Shown here: piece by piece, positions 55,901-64,000 of the stretch
Layout of the letters: the number at the start of each line of letters is the position of its first letter
Numbering within the stretch: position 1 is the stretch's first letter
NCBI RefSeq assembly: GCF_001975985.1
Contig: NZ_MTQF01000003.1
Location: 487,425-551,424 of the forward strand
Direction: 5' to 3'
Source of the DNA: [Flexibacter] sp. ATCC 35103
GTDB taxonomy: Bacteria > Bacteroidota > Bacteroidia > Flavobacteriales > Flavobacteriaceae
Length of the DNA stretch: 64,000 nucleotides
Made by a program: the position numbers and the translations under genes
Notes under the pieces: generated by a model
What the model saw: only the letters and a program-made list of their open reading frames with translations
Databases searched by the model: none
What the model was told of the DNA's origin: nothing

Positions 55901-57384
55901 TGACCGTAAATAGTGCAAATACTTTAACAGTTACAGATGCTGTAACAGTAGTAGGGCCACTAGGATCATTAGTATTCGAAAACAATGCAAGTTTAATTCA
56001 GGTAAATGATAGCCCAACTATAAATTCAGGAAATATCAATTATAAACGTATCAGCCCGCAAATTCGTCTGGCAGATTTTACATATTGGTCTACTCCCGTA
56101 AGCCCTCAAACATTATTTGATGTTTCTCCTTTAACTTTATTCGATAAATATTTTGGATATGATGGAGATAATTGGATAGGAACAAATTCAAGTACTGTAA
56201 TGACTGTTGGTAAAGGATATATTATTCGTGGTCCTCAAAACTTTTCAAGAACTGCAAAAGCAGATTATCCCGCAACTTTTATCGGGGTACCAAATAACGG
56301 AAATCTTGTTGGTGAAACACTAGCTGCAGATAAGGCATATTTAATAGGGAATCCTTATCCATCAGCTTTAGATGCAAAGAAATTTTTAGATGCCAATCTC
56401 TTTTTAAATGGTACTCTTTATTTCTGGACCCAAAATACTGCAGTAGTTTTTGCTCCCGGATACCAATATTATTCAACTGATTATGCCGCTTATAATGTTA
56501 CCGGAGGTACAGCAACTTATGCAGCACCTAGCGGTAGTACACCAGGAAATGATTCTCGAATTCCATCAGGTAAAATAGCCGCAGGACAATCATTTTTCGC
56601 AAGTACTGGCGGCAGCGGTGGAACAGTTGCCTTTAACAATTCAATGCGTTTTGGAGCTGCAGATAATACGCAGTTTTATAAACCCGGAAAAACATCTGAC
56701 AATACAGAGGCAAATCGTGTGTGGCTAAATCTAACAAATGATGGCGGAGCGTTTAAACAACTGCTTGTTGGTTACATAGACGGAGCTACAAATGAATTTG
56801 AAAACAGATATGACGGTGTAAGTTTTGATGCCAATGAATTTGTTGATTTCTACAGTTTCAATAACGGAAACAAATATGTAATTCAGGGTCGTGCATTACC
56901 ATTTACAGATTCTGATGTGGTTCCTTTAGGATATCGCACTACAATCGAAGGAGATTTTACGATCTCGATAGATCAGACTGATGGAAGCCTTGCGAGTCAA
57001 AATATTTATATTGAAGATAAAACAACAGGTAAAATACACGATTTAACAGCTTCTAATTATACATTTACAACAGCAACAGGAAATTTTACAGACCGTTTTG
57101 TTTTACGCTACACTAATAAAACATTAGGAGTAGGAGACGTAGAAAATCTGGATAGCAATGTTCTTGTTTCTGTTAAAGACAAAGTGATTAAGGTAACTTC
57201 GACAAAAGAAGATATCAAACAAGTTACTATTTTTGATGTATCAGGAAAATTGCTTTATGATAAAAATAAAATAGCAACAACCGAGTTGCAATTACAAAAT
57301 CTACCATTTAGCAATCAGGTTCTTTTGGTTAAGGTTCTTTTGGAAAACGGATCTACAGTAACCAAAAAAGTAATATTCAAATAA
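52921..57384 (+). CDS. Giant T9SS type C secreted protein with PA14 and Ig-like repeats
   Basis: The 1487-residue protein has a long N-terminus before its hydrophobic signal (VKLLCLGMFFVFSNNYGQ, about 30-50). A pre-PA14 beta domain and a PA14-like module follow (IKGDDGVRLYVDNVLVFDEW, about 275-335). Several Ig-like repeats come next (VGGTVTGGTTICSGTQPGNL; VGGTVSGSSSVCAGTNNTVL), then a proprotein-convertase-P-like segment (LPLGTWGTGNPAGNWVFAFR). The shared C-terminal region starts near 980, and a type C sorting signal (VTIFDVSGKLLYDK ... STVTKKVIFK) ends it. It is probably a surface or secreted adhesive protein. Confidence 0.88.
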   Translation: MIQKLLLFVRSIFFLKFNSSSGRSFAPNVKLLCLGMFFVFSNNYGQCAYPGGATVVGSAYTFCIDGTNTFTTPSINAGRYVLVNVIQGYRYTFSVGDAWNNNGTTNRENLTIFDASNNSFLAGGYDRSQTGATISNWPSPISGQIKVLLSKDCGTAGTGGALTLTLNSSTNTLDDQTVAGNNTWMAHFYNFTSGVPPGGSSPPNPANTNPFAAAQYAGYYDAGAETIPTTFNFNGNTACFPIYSNGAQLTNIYTEQFAVRSRMKSTRPAGCYLVTIKGDDGVRLYVDNVLVFDEWIQQSAATYSSLLVYLNGNSDLILDYYENDGANELSFSITPFSASSNTVTVPASTTVCSATSPGLLDGSSYPYNGTTVNKTIKFQWQSAPDVSGVPGTWSNIASATSEDYTPGAITTTTAPNITWYRRNVSAVASNASSCTYNSNEFAITTRAATVGGTVTGGTTICSGTQPGNLTLAGNTGSVTKWQKANNTGFTVGLTDIAVTTNTLTGATIGNLTATTYFRAVVQNAGCPANSGYDTVTVTSVSVGGTVSGSSSVCAGTNNTVLTLAGNTGSVVRWESSTDNFASVITPITNTTATLNATNVLVTTYYRAVVQNGTCPVQTSSTGSVMITNPAATGVSICQGSSGSLTSSASCGAVAQTPSTASGTGGTSNATTYGGSGNTNITVNFPALPAGAVVTSTNITISFNSLGNSWKSELLVRATPPAAFGAAQSDLNPAPTSAANDSPGSVSNLPLGTWGTGNPAGNWVFAFRENYDDNGVNPDATISNITITVNYTLPGTIDWYTVASGGTKIGSGSPFNPVGVAGSGLANTSTAGTTSYYAACSGDSGCRTKVDFVINDTTAPTVSTTQPTCTVNTGTITITSPSPAAGITYSINGSTYTNTTGIFTGVAVGPYNVTTKNSSGCTSAVTAININAATVKTWTGSTSTDWNVGGNWSPSGVPTAADCVVIPNVTTKPIITGTGVNGFAQALTVNNSASLTVNSANTLTVTDAVTVVGPLGSLVFENNASLIQVNDSPTINSGNINYKRISPQIRLADFTYWSTPVSPQTLFDVSPLTLFDKYFGYDGDNWIGTNSSTVMTVGKGYIIRGPQNFSRTAKADYPATFIGVPNNGNLVGETLAADKAYLIGNPYPSALDAKKFLDANLFLNGTLYFWTQNTAVVFAPGYQYYSTDYAAYNVTGGTATYAAPSGSTPGNDSRIPSGKIAAGQSFFASTGGSGGTVAFNNSMRFGAADNTQFYKPGKTSDNTEANRVWLNLTNDGGAFKQLLVGYIDGATNEFENRYDGVSFDANEFVDFYSFNNGNKYVIQGRALPFTDSDVVPLGYRTTIEGDFTISIDQTDGSLASQNIYIEDKTTGKIHDLTASNYTFTTATGNFTDRFVLRYTNKTLGVGDVENLDSNVLVSVKDKVIKVTSTKEDIKQVTIFDVSGKLLYDKNKIATTELQLQNLPFSNQVLLVKVLLENGSTVTKKVIFK

Positions 57385-57405
57385 AATATAAAATACCTAT
57401 TATAG

Positions 57406-57436
57406 AAATCCATTCCGTTTTGCGGAATGGATTTTT
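57406..57436 (+). terminator. Rho-independent terminator
   Basis: AAATCCATTCCG pairs perfectly with CGGAATGGATTT around TTTTG and is followed by T8. Confidence 0.9.
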
Positions 57437-57554
57437 TTTATGCCTTAGACTCAAAAATATCACATAAAGTAGGTATTGCGACAATTGATTTAAAAGACTA
57501 TAATTGCAGTTAATTCTTACAATTAAAAAATGATTGTAATTCAATATTCCTGTT

Positions 57555-60500
57555 TTGATAAAAAAAATCATTTTCACATTTATTCTGCTTGGTTTCTTTT
57601 CTAATGTTAATCTTTGCGCGCAACAAGGAAAAGTAGATATTAAATTCAATACAATAGATAACGGATTAAACGGAGATGGTTTTGATAAAACCGTTCGGAC
57701 TTTGTCTTTACAATCAGATAATAAACTTATTGTTGGTGGAGATTATCTTAATATTAACGGAATCCCAACTTCTTATTTAAGTCGATTAAAACCAACTGGT
57801 ACTATCGATGATAGTTTTGATACCGGAACCGGTTTAAACGGTAAAGTCTACGATTCGTATATTCAGAATGACGGAAAAATAATGGTAGCAGGAGGTTTTA
57901 CTGCTTATAACGGAAATAGCTCAGGAAGACTTATTCGTTTAAATGAAGATGGTTCACAAGATATTACATTTAATACTTCGACAGGAGCAACTAACGGAAT
58001 TATCTATAAAGCTTGCCCTCAGCCAGATGGTAAAATTATAATCGTAGGAAGTTTTACAAAATATGATAATGTTACAGTAAACAGAATCGCGAGACTTCTT
58101 CAAAACGGAACTTTGGATACCTCTTTTTCTACGGGTTCTGGGGCAGCTTTGAACATAACAAATGTGGCAATATTGCCGAATGCAAAAATTCTGATTTCGG
58201 GTAATTTTACTTCTTTTAACGGAGTTGCATTAAATAGAATTGCCCGCCTTTTTTCTGATGGTACCATAGATATTAGTTTTAATACTGGCTCAGGATTTAA
58301 TGATGATGTCAATGCGATGACTTTGCAGCCTGATGGCAAAATTATATTAGGCGGAAAATTTACTGATTATAACGGAACCGCGTCAAATAGAATTGTTAGA
58401 CTTAATGAAAACGGGAGAATTGATGATGATTTTTTATCAGGTTCAGGTTTAAATGCCGACGTTGTTCAGGTTATTAAAACAGATAACCAGGGTAACATTA
58501 TGGTTGGCGGATCTTTTAAGGGTTTTTATAATGGAACTGAGGTTAACCGAATCTTTTTCCTGAATTCAAACGGAAGTATAAAGCCAGATTTTGATATTGG
58601 TTCAGGACCCGGTTCGGCATCTGTTTTGACTCTGGCAAATGGTACAGACGGTTCATGGTATTTTGGAGGCTCTTTTTCAGTTTTTGATGGTCAGAATCAA
58701 GGCAGACTCGTAAAGGTAAATGAAGATGGCGAGCATGACACAAGCTATTTGGCAGCAGGAATTGGTTTTGATAATGCAGTACAAAAAGTACTGTCATTAC
58801 CAGATAAAAAAACAATGGTATTTGGTAATTTTACTAAGTTCAATAACGGTTTAGCATCACGAATAATCAGGCTTTTAGAAAGTGGTTTGTCTGACGACGC
58901 TTTTAATACAGGACAATCCGGAGCAAATAACAGTATAAAGACCGCAGTTTTACAATTAGACGGAAAGATCATTATAGCAGGGAATTTTACAAAATATAAC
59001 GAAACAATTTCTAATCGTATAGTTCGGATTTTTCCAAATGGAGCAATCGATAATACATTCAATACCGGTTTAGGATTTAAAAGTCAGGTATACGCGCTCG
59101 CTATACAGGGTCAAAAAGTAATTGTAGCAGGAAATTTTACCAGTTTTAATGATGCACCAGCTGCAAGAATAGTGAGATTGTTAGAAGATGGTTCAAGAGA
59201 TTTAGGTTTTAATCCCGGGCTTGGCGCTGATGCAATAATCGAAACCATTCTGGTTCAGCCTGACGGAAAAATTCTGGTTGGGGGAAGATTTAATACTTTT
59301 AATGGTCAGCCATTTTCTCGCTTAGTCCGACTGAATTATAACGGAAGCATCGATTTGAGTTTTAATGTTGGAGCGGGTTTTGATAAATTTGTATATGCCC
59401 TGGCGTTGCAATCTGATGATAAAATAATTATTGGCGGTTCTTTTTTAAGTTATAACGGATCCTCTCAAAAACGAATTCTCAGACTAAATACCGATGGCAG
59501 TTTAGATACAACTTTTGAGTCTGGCACAGGCTTTAGTAATGGAGATGTTTTGAGTCTTTTAATCCAGCCTGATGATCGAATTTTAGTTGGCGGAACTTTT
59601 TCCGGCAACTATAATAACAATCCTTCTTTTCGATTAATGCGTTTATTGAGTTCAGGCGATTATGATGGTTCATTTCAGGCAGATCTCAATGGCAAGCTTA
59701 ATACAATGAGTTTTACAGCAGATCACAAACTTATGATTGGCGGGGATTTTAACTCGGTATCAGCACTTTCAAAACATAGAATTGCGAGATTGAAACTTTG
59801 TCTTGACGCAACAATCTGGAACGGCGTTTCCTGGTCAAATGGCATTCCTTCCGGAGGAAAAGAAGTAACCTTTAAAGTAGATTATCCAAATTTAACAACC
59901 GCTGATATCTGTAGTTGTACAATTGATGAAGGGAAAACAGTAACACTTTTAAGTGCAAATACTTTAGGTCTGGAATTTGACTATTCCGGACTTGGAACTT
60001 TGGTTCTGGAAGATTCATCCAGTTTATATCAGTCAGATGATGAAGTGATTAATACAGGAATTGTTCACGCAAAAAGAAAGTCATCTCCTATTTTAAAATT
60101 TGATTATACCTATTGGTCTTCTCCGGTTGAGAATCAAAAATTAGTTGATGTTTCTCCCAATACGCTATCAGACAAATATTTCTCCTTTGATTATATTTTA
60201 GGCGATTGGAAAGAAGAAAATTCATCTCACAGCATGATACCCGCGAAAGGATATATTATTCGAGGACCCCAGGACTTTTCTACAACTGTTGCATCCAGGT
60301 TTGAAGCCACATTTAAAGGAGTGCCAAACAACGGAAAAGTTATTTTGAATTTAGGAGGAACAGATATTTTCAACTTAATAGGAAATCCCTATCCATCTGC
60401 TTTAAATGCTGACTTGTTTTTATTTGAGAATAGATCAAACCTAAAAGGTGCGCTTTATTTCTGGACTCATAATACGCCTTATCTCAATAATGAATATTCT

Positions 60501-61406
60501 TCAGATGATTATGCTGTATACAATTCGTTGGGAGGAGTTGGTACCAGAGGATCCTTATCTAATGGAGTAAATGAAACAGAACCTAATGGGGCAATTGCTT
60601 CAGGTCAGGCTTTTTTTATTGCCAGTAAAAATTCAGGTACTTTAGAATTTAATAATAGTATGCGGATTCGCGAAAGAAATGCAACTTTTTTTAAACCCGG
60701 AAGAGGTAATGAAATCCCTTTAAACGAAATTGAAAAGCACCGTGTCTGGTTGAACTTTGAAAACAATCAAGGCATATTTAAGCAAATTTTGATTGGTTAT
60801 ATTCAGGGAGCAACAAATTTATACGATGATGATTATGATGCAACTTCTTTTAATGGCAATAAATATGTAGATTTTTACAGTAGAACAGATAATGAAAATT
60901 TAGTTATTCAGGGACGTGCTATGCCATTTGCAGATACAGATACAGTTTCGCTGGGATATCTCACAACAATGACAGGTGAATTCACAATTTCTATCGATAA
61001 AACGGATGGCGATATGAAAAATCAGGCAATTTATATCGAAGATAAAACAACTGGAATTATCCACGATTTAAAAAATAGCAGATACACCTTTGTCTCAGAA
61101 ATTGGAAATTTTACAGATCGTTTTATTCTGAGATATACGAAGGAAACATTGGCAAATGAAGATTTTGAAAATCTTGAAAACGGTTTATTAATTTCAGTAA
61201 AAAATAAAGTAATCAAAGTGGCATCATCAAAGGAAAATATAAAAGAAGCAGCCGTTTTTGATAGTTCAGGAAAAATGATTTACAATAAAAAGAAAGTTGG
61301 AACTACTGAATTGTATATTCAAAACGTATCATCAGGCAGACAAGTATTACTAATAAAAGTGATTTTAGAAAACGATTCTACGTCAACAAAGAAAATTATA
61401 TTTTAG
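57555..61406 (+). CDS. Large T9SS type C secreted protein with delta-60 repeat propeller
   Basis: The 1283-residue protein starts at TTG, the only start that includes the signal peptide (IIFTFILLGFFSNVNLCAQ). About 13 delta-60-type repeats (for example QPDGKIIIVGSFTKYDNVTV and NRIARLLQNGTLDTSFSTGS) run from about residue 30 to 750 and probably form a beta-propeller. The C-terminal region common to the four proteins follows (ICSCTIDEGKTVTLLSANTL near 780). A type C sorting signal (AAVFDSSGKMIYNK ... STSTKKIIF) ends it. It should be secreted or surface-bound. Binding partners are unknown. Confidence 0.9.
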   Translation: MIKKIIFTFILLGFFSNVNLCAQQGKVDIKFNTIDNGLNGDGFDKTVRTLSLQSDNKLIVGGDYLNINGIPTSYLSRLKPTGTIDDSFDTGTGLNGKVYDSYIQNDGKIMVAGGFTAYNGNSSGRLIRLNEDGSQDITFNTSTGATNGIIYKACPQPDGKIIIVGSFTKYDNVTVNRIARLLQNGTLDTSFSTGSGAALNITNVAILPNAKILISGNFTSFNGVALNRIARLFSDGTIDISFNTGSGFNDDVNAMTLQPDGKIILGGKFTDYNGTASNRIVRLNENGRIDDDFLSGSGLNADVVQVIKTDNQGNIMVGGSFKGFYNGTEVNRIFFLNSNGSIKPDFDIGSGPGSASVLTLANGTDGSWYFGGSFSVFDGQNQGRLVKVNEDGEHDTSYLAAGIGFDNAVQKVLSLPDKKTMVFGNFTKFNNGLASRIIRLLESGLSDDAFNTGQSGANNSIKTAVLQLDGKIIIAGNFTKYNETISNRIVRIFPNGAIDNTFNTGLGFKSQVYALAIQGQKVIVAGNFTSFNDAPAARIVRLLEDGSRDLGFNPGLGADAIIETILVQPDGKILVGGRFNTFNGQPFSRLVRLNYNGSIDLSFNVGAGFDKFVYALALQSDDKIIIGGSFLSYNGSSQKRILRLNTDGSLDTTFESGTGFSNGDVLSLLIQPDDRILVGGTFSGNYNNNPSFRLMRLLSSGDYDGSFQADLNGKLNTMSFTADHKLMIGGDFNSVSALSKHRIARLKLCLDATIWNGVSWSNGIPSGGKEVTFKVDYPNLTTADICSCTIDEGKTVTLLSANTLGLEFDYSGLGTLVLEDSSSLYQSDDEVINTGIVHAKRKSSPILKFDYTYWSSPVENQKLVDVSPNTLSDKYFSFDYILGDWKEENSSHSMIPAKGYIIRGPQDFSTTVASRFEATFKGVPNNGKVILNLGGTDIFNLIGNPYPSALNADLFLFENRSNLKGALYFWTHNTPYLNNEYSSDDYAVYNSLGGVGTRGSLSNGVNETEPNGAIASGQAFFIASKNSGTLEFNNSMRIRERNATFFKPGRGNEIPLNEIEKHRVWLNFENNQGIFKQILIGYIQGATNLYDDDYDATSFNGNKYVDFYSRTDNENLVIQGRAMPFADTDTVSLGYLTTMTGEFTISIDKTDGDMKNQAIYIEDKTTGIIHDLKNSRYTFVSEIGNFTDRFILRYTKETLANEDFENLENGLLISVKNKVIKVASSKENIKEAAVFDSSGKMIYNKKKVGTTELYIQNVSSGRQVLLIKVILENDSTSTKKIIF

Positions 61407-61420
61407 AAATGAAAGAGAAA

Positions 61421-61460
61421 AAAAGCAGTTGCAGTTTTATATCTCCAACTGCTTTTGTTT
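61421..61460. terminator. Bidirectional terminator
   Basis: AAAAGCAGTTG pairs with CAACTGCTTTT around a 14-base loop. The minus strand reads into T7, which suits the JmjC-like gene; it also closes the delta-60 gene. Confidence 0.8.
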
Positions 61461-62340
61461 ATGAAACCTTTCTCAAAAAAGTTTTTTCTAAATTTTCATG
61501 TGTATTCCTGATTGCCTTCTCGTTCTTATAATCGATCCATTTCTGACCTTTAAACTTTCGCATTAAAATATCAAAATGGCGCATGATAAAAACATTATAA
61601 GCAGCTTTGGATAAATTAGAAATACTTTTTGGGAAAGAGCGTAAACTCATCGAAAATCCCGGAGTCAGGTATTTCATATAATGCCAGTAACCCTCCGGCA
61701 TATATAGCATTTCACCATGTTTAAGATTAGTGATGTAACCTTGTGCATTTTTAAGAGCAGGAAATTTTTCGTAATCCGGATTGTCAAAATCAATATCTTC
61801 CCTTGAAATTAAGGCATGCGGAATTTTATACATATATTTAGACTGATCAGGAGCAAAAATCATACACTGTTTTTCTCCATGAAAATGAAAATGTAGAATA
61901 TTCGAGTAATCAATATCATAATGCATAAATACCCTGGCATTTTCTCCACCAAAAAATAACATAGGCATTTGCTTGACTAATTTTAATCCGATGTCTGGCC
62001 ATAAAAAGTCATTTCTAAGCGCTGGCACTTGTTTCATGAGATTATAAAGAAAGATTCGGTAATTTGTAGGTTTCGATTCTAAAAGAGCTATATAATCGCT
62101 CATTTTCATTTTAGTGTGAGCTTCATTAAAACCTTCTTCATGATTTACAGGCCTGTCATCATATAAAGGCACGGTAATATCACCGGCAATATCATTAATA
62201 TAAGATAATTTCCATTTATGGTAAGCAGGCCAGTCTTCAGTCAGCTCCTCCACAACAACTGGTATTTGTTTTTTTACATATTGGGAAATAAAATCCGATT
62301 TTGAGATTTTTTTTACCCTTTCAATTTGCGTTAATTTCAT
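61459..62340 (-). CDS. Cupin-like JmjC-domain protein (putative Fe(II)/2-oxoglutarate oxygenase)
   Basis: The 293-residue protein resembles JmjC/cupin_8 hydroxylases. The opening IPVVVEELTEDWPAYHKW is typical. The metal ligands appear as His and Asp in FMHYDIDYSN and a distal His in PEGYWHYMKYL. FHFHGEKQCMIFAPDQS forms the middle of the jelly roll. It is cytosolic, and its substrate (protein side chain or small molecule) is unknown. It lies downstream of bioB on the same strand, but a terminator separates them, so a link to biotin is not supported. Confidence 0.85.
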   Translation of the reverse strand: MKLTQIERVKKISKSDFISQYVKKQIPVVVEELTEDWPAYHKWKLSYINDIAGDITVPLYDDRPVNHEEGFNEAHTKMKMSDYIALLESKPTNYRIFLYNLMKQVPALRNDFLWPDIGLKLVKQMPMLFFGGENARVFMHYDIDYSNILHFHFHGEKQCMIFAPDQSKYMYKIPHALISREDIDFDNPDYEKFPALKNAQGYITNLKHGEMLYMPEGYWHYMKYLTPGFSMSLRSFPKSISNLSKAAYNVFIMRHFDILMRKFKGQKWIDYKNEKAIRNTHENLEKTFLRKVS

Positions 62341-62356
62341 ATTTATAATAAAAAAA

Positions 62357-62388
62357 AATTGCTTATAACTCTGGTCATAAGCAATTTA
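62357..62388 (-). terminator. bioB terminator
   Basis: On the minus strand AAATTGCTTAT pairs with ATAAGCAATTT around a 10-base loop and is followed by T9. It lies between bioB and the JmjC-like gene. Confidence 0.85.
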
Positions 62389-62421
62389 AAAATATTTATT
62401 GATATTTATTAACTCTATGAA

Positions 62422-63510
62422 TTAAATTTTTGATTTAATCGATGCCTCTAAATTTTTTTCTATCGTATGTCCCGGTCTTGACCATTTAGGTTTTTCTCCT
62501 AGTGATGTAAACTGAGAATCTGCTGCTTCAACGGTTTGTGGCTGAGAAACTTTAACAAATGGTTTTTGCGGAATCAATCCTAATAAGTCAAACATTTTCA
62601 TGTCTTCCTGTACATCCGGATTTGGCGTTGTAAGCAATTTATCTCCGGCAAAAATTGAATTTGCCCCGGCAAAAAAGCACATGGCTTGTCCTTCTCGGCT
62701 CATATTTGTTCGTCCTGCTGATAAACGTACTTGTGTATCCGGCATTACAATTCTTGTGGTCGCCACCATACGGATCATTTCCCAAATTTCTACCGGTTTT
62801 TCTTCCTCCATTGGCGTTCCCTCAACAGCAACCAAAGCATTAATTGGCACAGATTCCGGTTGTGGGTTTAAAGTCGAAAGCGCTACAAGCATTCCTGCCC
62901 TGTCCTCAATACTTTCTCCCATTCCAATAATTCCTCCGCTGCAAACCGTAACATTCGTTTTACGAACATTTTCTATTGTTTGCAAACGATCTTCAAAACC
63001 GCGAGTCGAAATGACATCTTTATAATATTCCTCAGATGTATCTAAGTTGTGATTGTAAGCATATAAACCGGCTTCGGCTAAACGCTGCGCCTGATTTTCG
63101 GTAATCATACCCAAAGTACAGCAAACCTCCATATCCAGTTTATTAATGGTACGTACCATTTCTAAAACCTGATCAAATTCTTCACCATCTTTTACATTTC
63201 TCCAGGCTGCTCCCATACAAACGCGGGATGATCCGCTGGATTTTGCTCGTAAAGCCTGAGCTTTTACCTGACTTACACTCATTAAATCATTGCCTTCAAC
63301 CCCTGTATTATAACGGGCAGCCTGAGGGCAATAACCGCAATCTTCCGGACAGCCTCCGGTTTTAATAGAGAGTAATGTAGAGACCTGAACTACATTAGGA
63401 TCGTGCTTTTGTCTGTGTATCGTTGCTGCCTCATACAGCAAGTCCATCATAGGTTTATTATATATGGCGATTATCTCGTCTTTGGTCCAGTTGTGTTTTG
63501 TAATGCTCAT
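62422..63510 (-). CDS. bioB: Biotin synthase
   Basis: This radical-SAM enzyme inserts sulfur into dethiobiotin. The CxxxCxxC cluster motif is in KTGGCPEDCGYCPQAARY. The Arg/Cys ligands of the second cluster are in SGSSRVCMGAAWR, MEVCCTLGM and VTVCSGGIIGMGE, and the later RLSAGRTNMS is present. I start it at MSITKHNWTKDEI (362 residues); the reading frame extends 23 codons further, but a consensus promoter lies inside that extension. It is about 20 kb from bioF, bioD and bioA. Confidence 0.96.
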   Translation of the reverse strand: MSITKHNWTKDEIIAIYNKPMMDLLYEAATIHRQKHDPNVVQVSTLLSIKTGGCPEDCGYCPQAARYNTGVEGNDLMSVSQVKAQALRAKSSGSSRVCMGAAWRNVKDGEEFDQVLEMVRTINKLDMEVCCTLGMITENQAQRLAEAGLYAYNHNLDTSEEYYKDVISTRGFEDRLQTIENVRKTNVTVCSGGIIGMGESIEDRAGMLVALSTLNPQPESVPINALVAVEGTPMEEEKPVEIWEMIRMVATTRIVMPDTQVRLSAGRTNMSREGQAMCFFAGANSIFAGDKLLTTPNPDVQEDMKMFDLLGLIPQKPFVKVSQPQTVEAADSQFTSLGEKPKWSRPGHTIEKNLEASIKSKI

Positions 63511-63533
63511 GGAGAAATTGTTTTTTGATGCTT

Positions 63534-63564
63534 CAAAAGTAGTTAAATAGTTGTAATCACCAAA
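63534..63564 (-). promoter_or_regulatory. Promoter of bioB
   Basis: On the minus strand TTTG (63561-63564), a 19-base spacer and TACTTTTG (63534-63541) match the Flavobacterium consensus exactly. The box is 23 bases from the chosen ATG and supports the shorter protein. No BirA-like palindrome was evident. Confidence 0.7.
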
Positions 63565-63677
63565 TGCAGAATTATGCAAATGAATTTTGAGGCGGTTTTC
63601 CTAAAAACAAAAACTCTAAAAGCATAGAATTTATTTCATATGATTTTAGAGTTTTAAAAAGTTTATGATTTTAAATA

Positions 63678-63965
63678 TTAATCGGCTATGTATTTGTTAT
63701 TCCAATACAACATCATCATTAAAGTGACAATTACCGAAGAGGCAAGTCCCTCAAAAAGCAAGCAGATACAATAGGTAGGTACTGATGGATTTCCTCCAAA
63801 CATAAAAGTTTCAGATAATGTTTTTACATAAGCATCACCGCCTCTTGCATAGCTGTAAACCAGTAATCCGAAAACACTTAAAGCTACACCAACTACAGAA
63901 GTTGCCATTGCCGAAACAGCATTCGATACAAAATTGGTTTCTCCTTCATGAAGATTCATTTTCAT
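63678..63965 (-). CDS. Small hypothetical membrane protein
   Basis: The 95-residue protein has two hydrophobic helices (about 16-38 and 63-87), the second with a run of Met and Leu (VIVTLMMMLYW). No family is recognised. The frame is complete within the window and nothing in its surroundings suggests a role. Confidence 0.5.
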   Translation of the reverse strand: MKMNLHEGETNFVSNAVSAMATSVVGVALSVFGLLVYSYARGGDAYVKTLSETFMFGGNPSVPTYCICLLFEGLASSVIVTLMMMLYWNNKYIAD

Positions 63966-64000
63966 TGTCCTGTTTACGCCATAAAATATAAAGAATACAT

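Noticed and set aside
63511..63579. Longer BioB with 23 extra N-terminal residues
   Set aside because: A TTTG-N19-TACTTTTG promoter lies inside the extension, so the extension would not be transcribed from it.

Overview
The window looks like chromosomal DNA of a Flavobacterium-type member of the Bacteroidota. The evidence is low GC content, TAnnTTTG promoter boxes, type IX secretion (T9SS) sorting signals of types A and C, DUF4270, a TonB receptor with a carboxypeptidase-regulatory N-domain, and an isolated atpD-atpC pair. No tRNA, rRNA or CRISPR array was recognised.

Layout. 1-0.5 kb: tandem 200-bp palindromic intergenic repeats. 0.6-12.1 kb: housekeeping genes, namely an aldo/keto reductase, a minus-strand set (esterase, radA, GT51 transglycosylase), panC-panD, and a plus-strand set (short glycogen-synthase-like protein, DUF4270 lipoprotein, glmS). 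12.3-25.1 kb: a polymorphic-toxin island. It has a small T9SS type A protein and a 2076-residue SpvB/VCBS/RHS protein with its own membrane immunity-like gene. After these come five degraded orphan toxin-tip/immunity cassettes. Three copies of a MITE-like element and one full REP-associated tyrosine transposase (RAYT) element sit in the toxin parts of cassettes 3 to 6. 25.7-27.9 kb: two tail-fibre-like secreted proteins, the second knocked out of frame by an A9 tract just after its start codon. The same terminator hairpin occurs at 12.1, 26.7 and 27.9 kb and brackets this accessory segment.

28.2-32.7 kb: a TonB receptor and a GDSL-esterase lipoprotein. 32.8-34.8 kb: atpD-atpC. 36.2-43.7 kb: biotin genes bioF, bioD, bioA and a ketoacyl synthase, split by a GxxExxY gene in a cassette with terminal inverted repeats and by an ECF sigma-factor operon. 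bioB lies about 20 kb away at 63 kb. 43.7-61.4 kb: four very large secreted proteins with different N-terminal modules (PA14/cadherin-like, glycine-rich, PA14/Ig-like, delta-60 propeller) but the same roughly 400-residue C-terminal region ending in a T9SS type C signal; recX lies among them. 61.5-64 kb: a JmjC/cupin-like protein, bioB and a small membrane protein.

The most notable system is the Rhs island. One active-looking toxin gene is followed by a row of silent tips with intact immunity genes, in which a RAYT and its non-autonomous derivatives occupy the toxin portions. The second is the T9SS adhesin cluster, where a fixed C-terminus is combined with exchangeable N-terminal modules. All family assignments come from reading motifs, without database searches.
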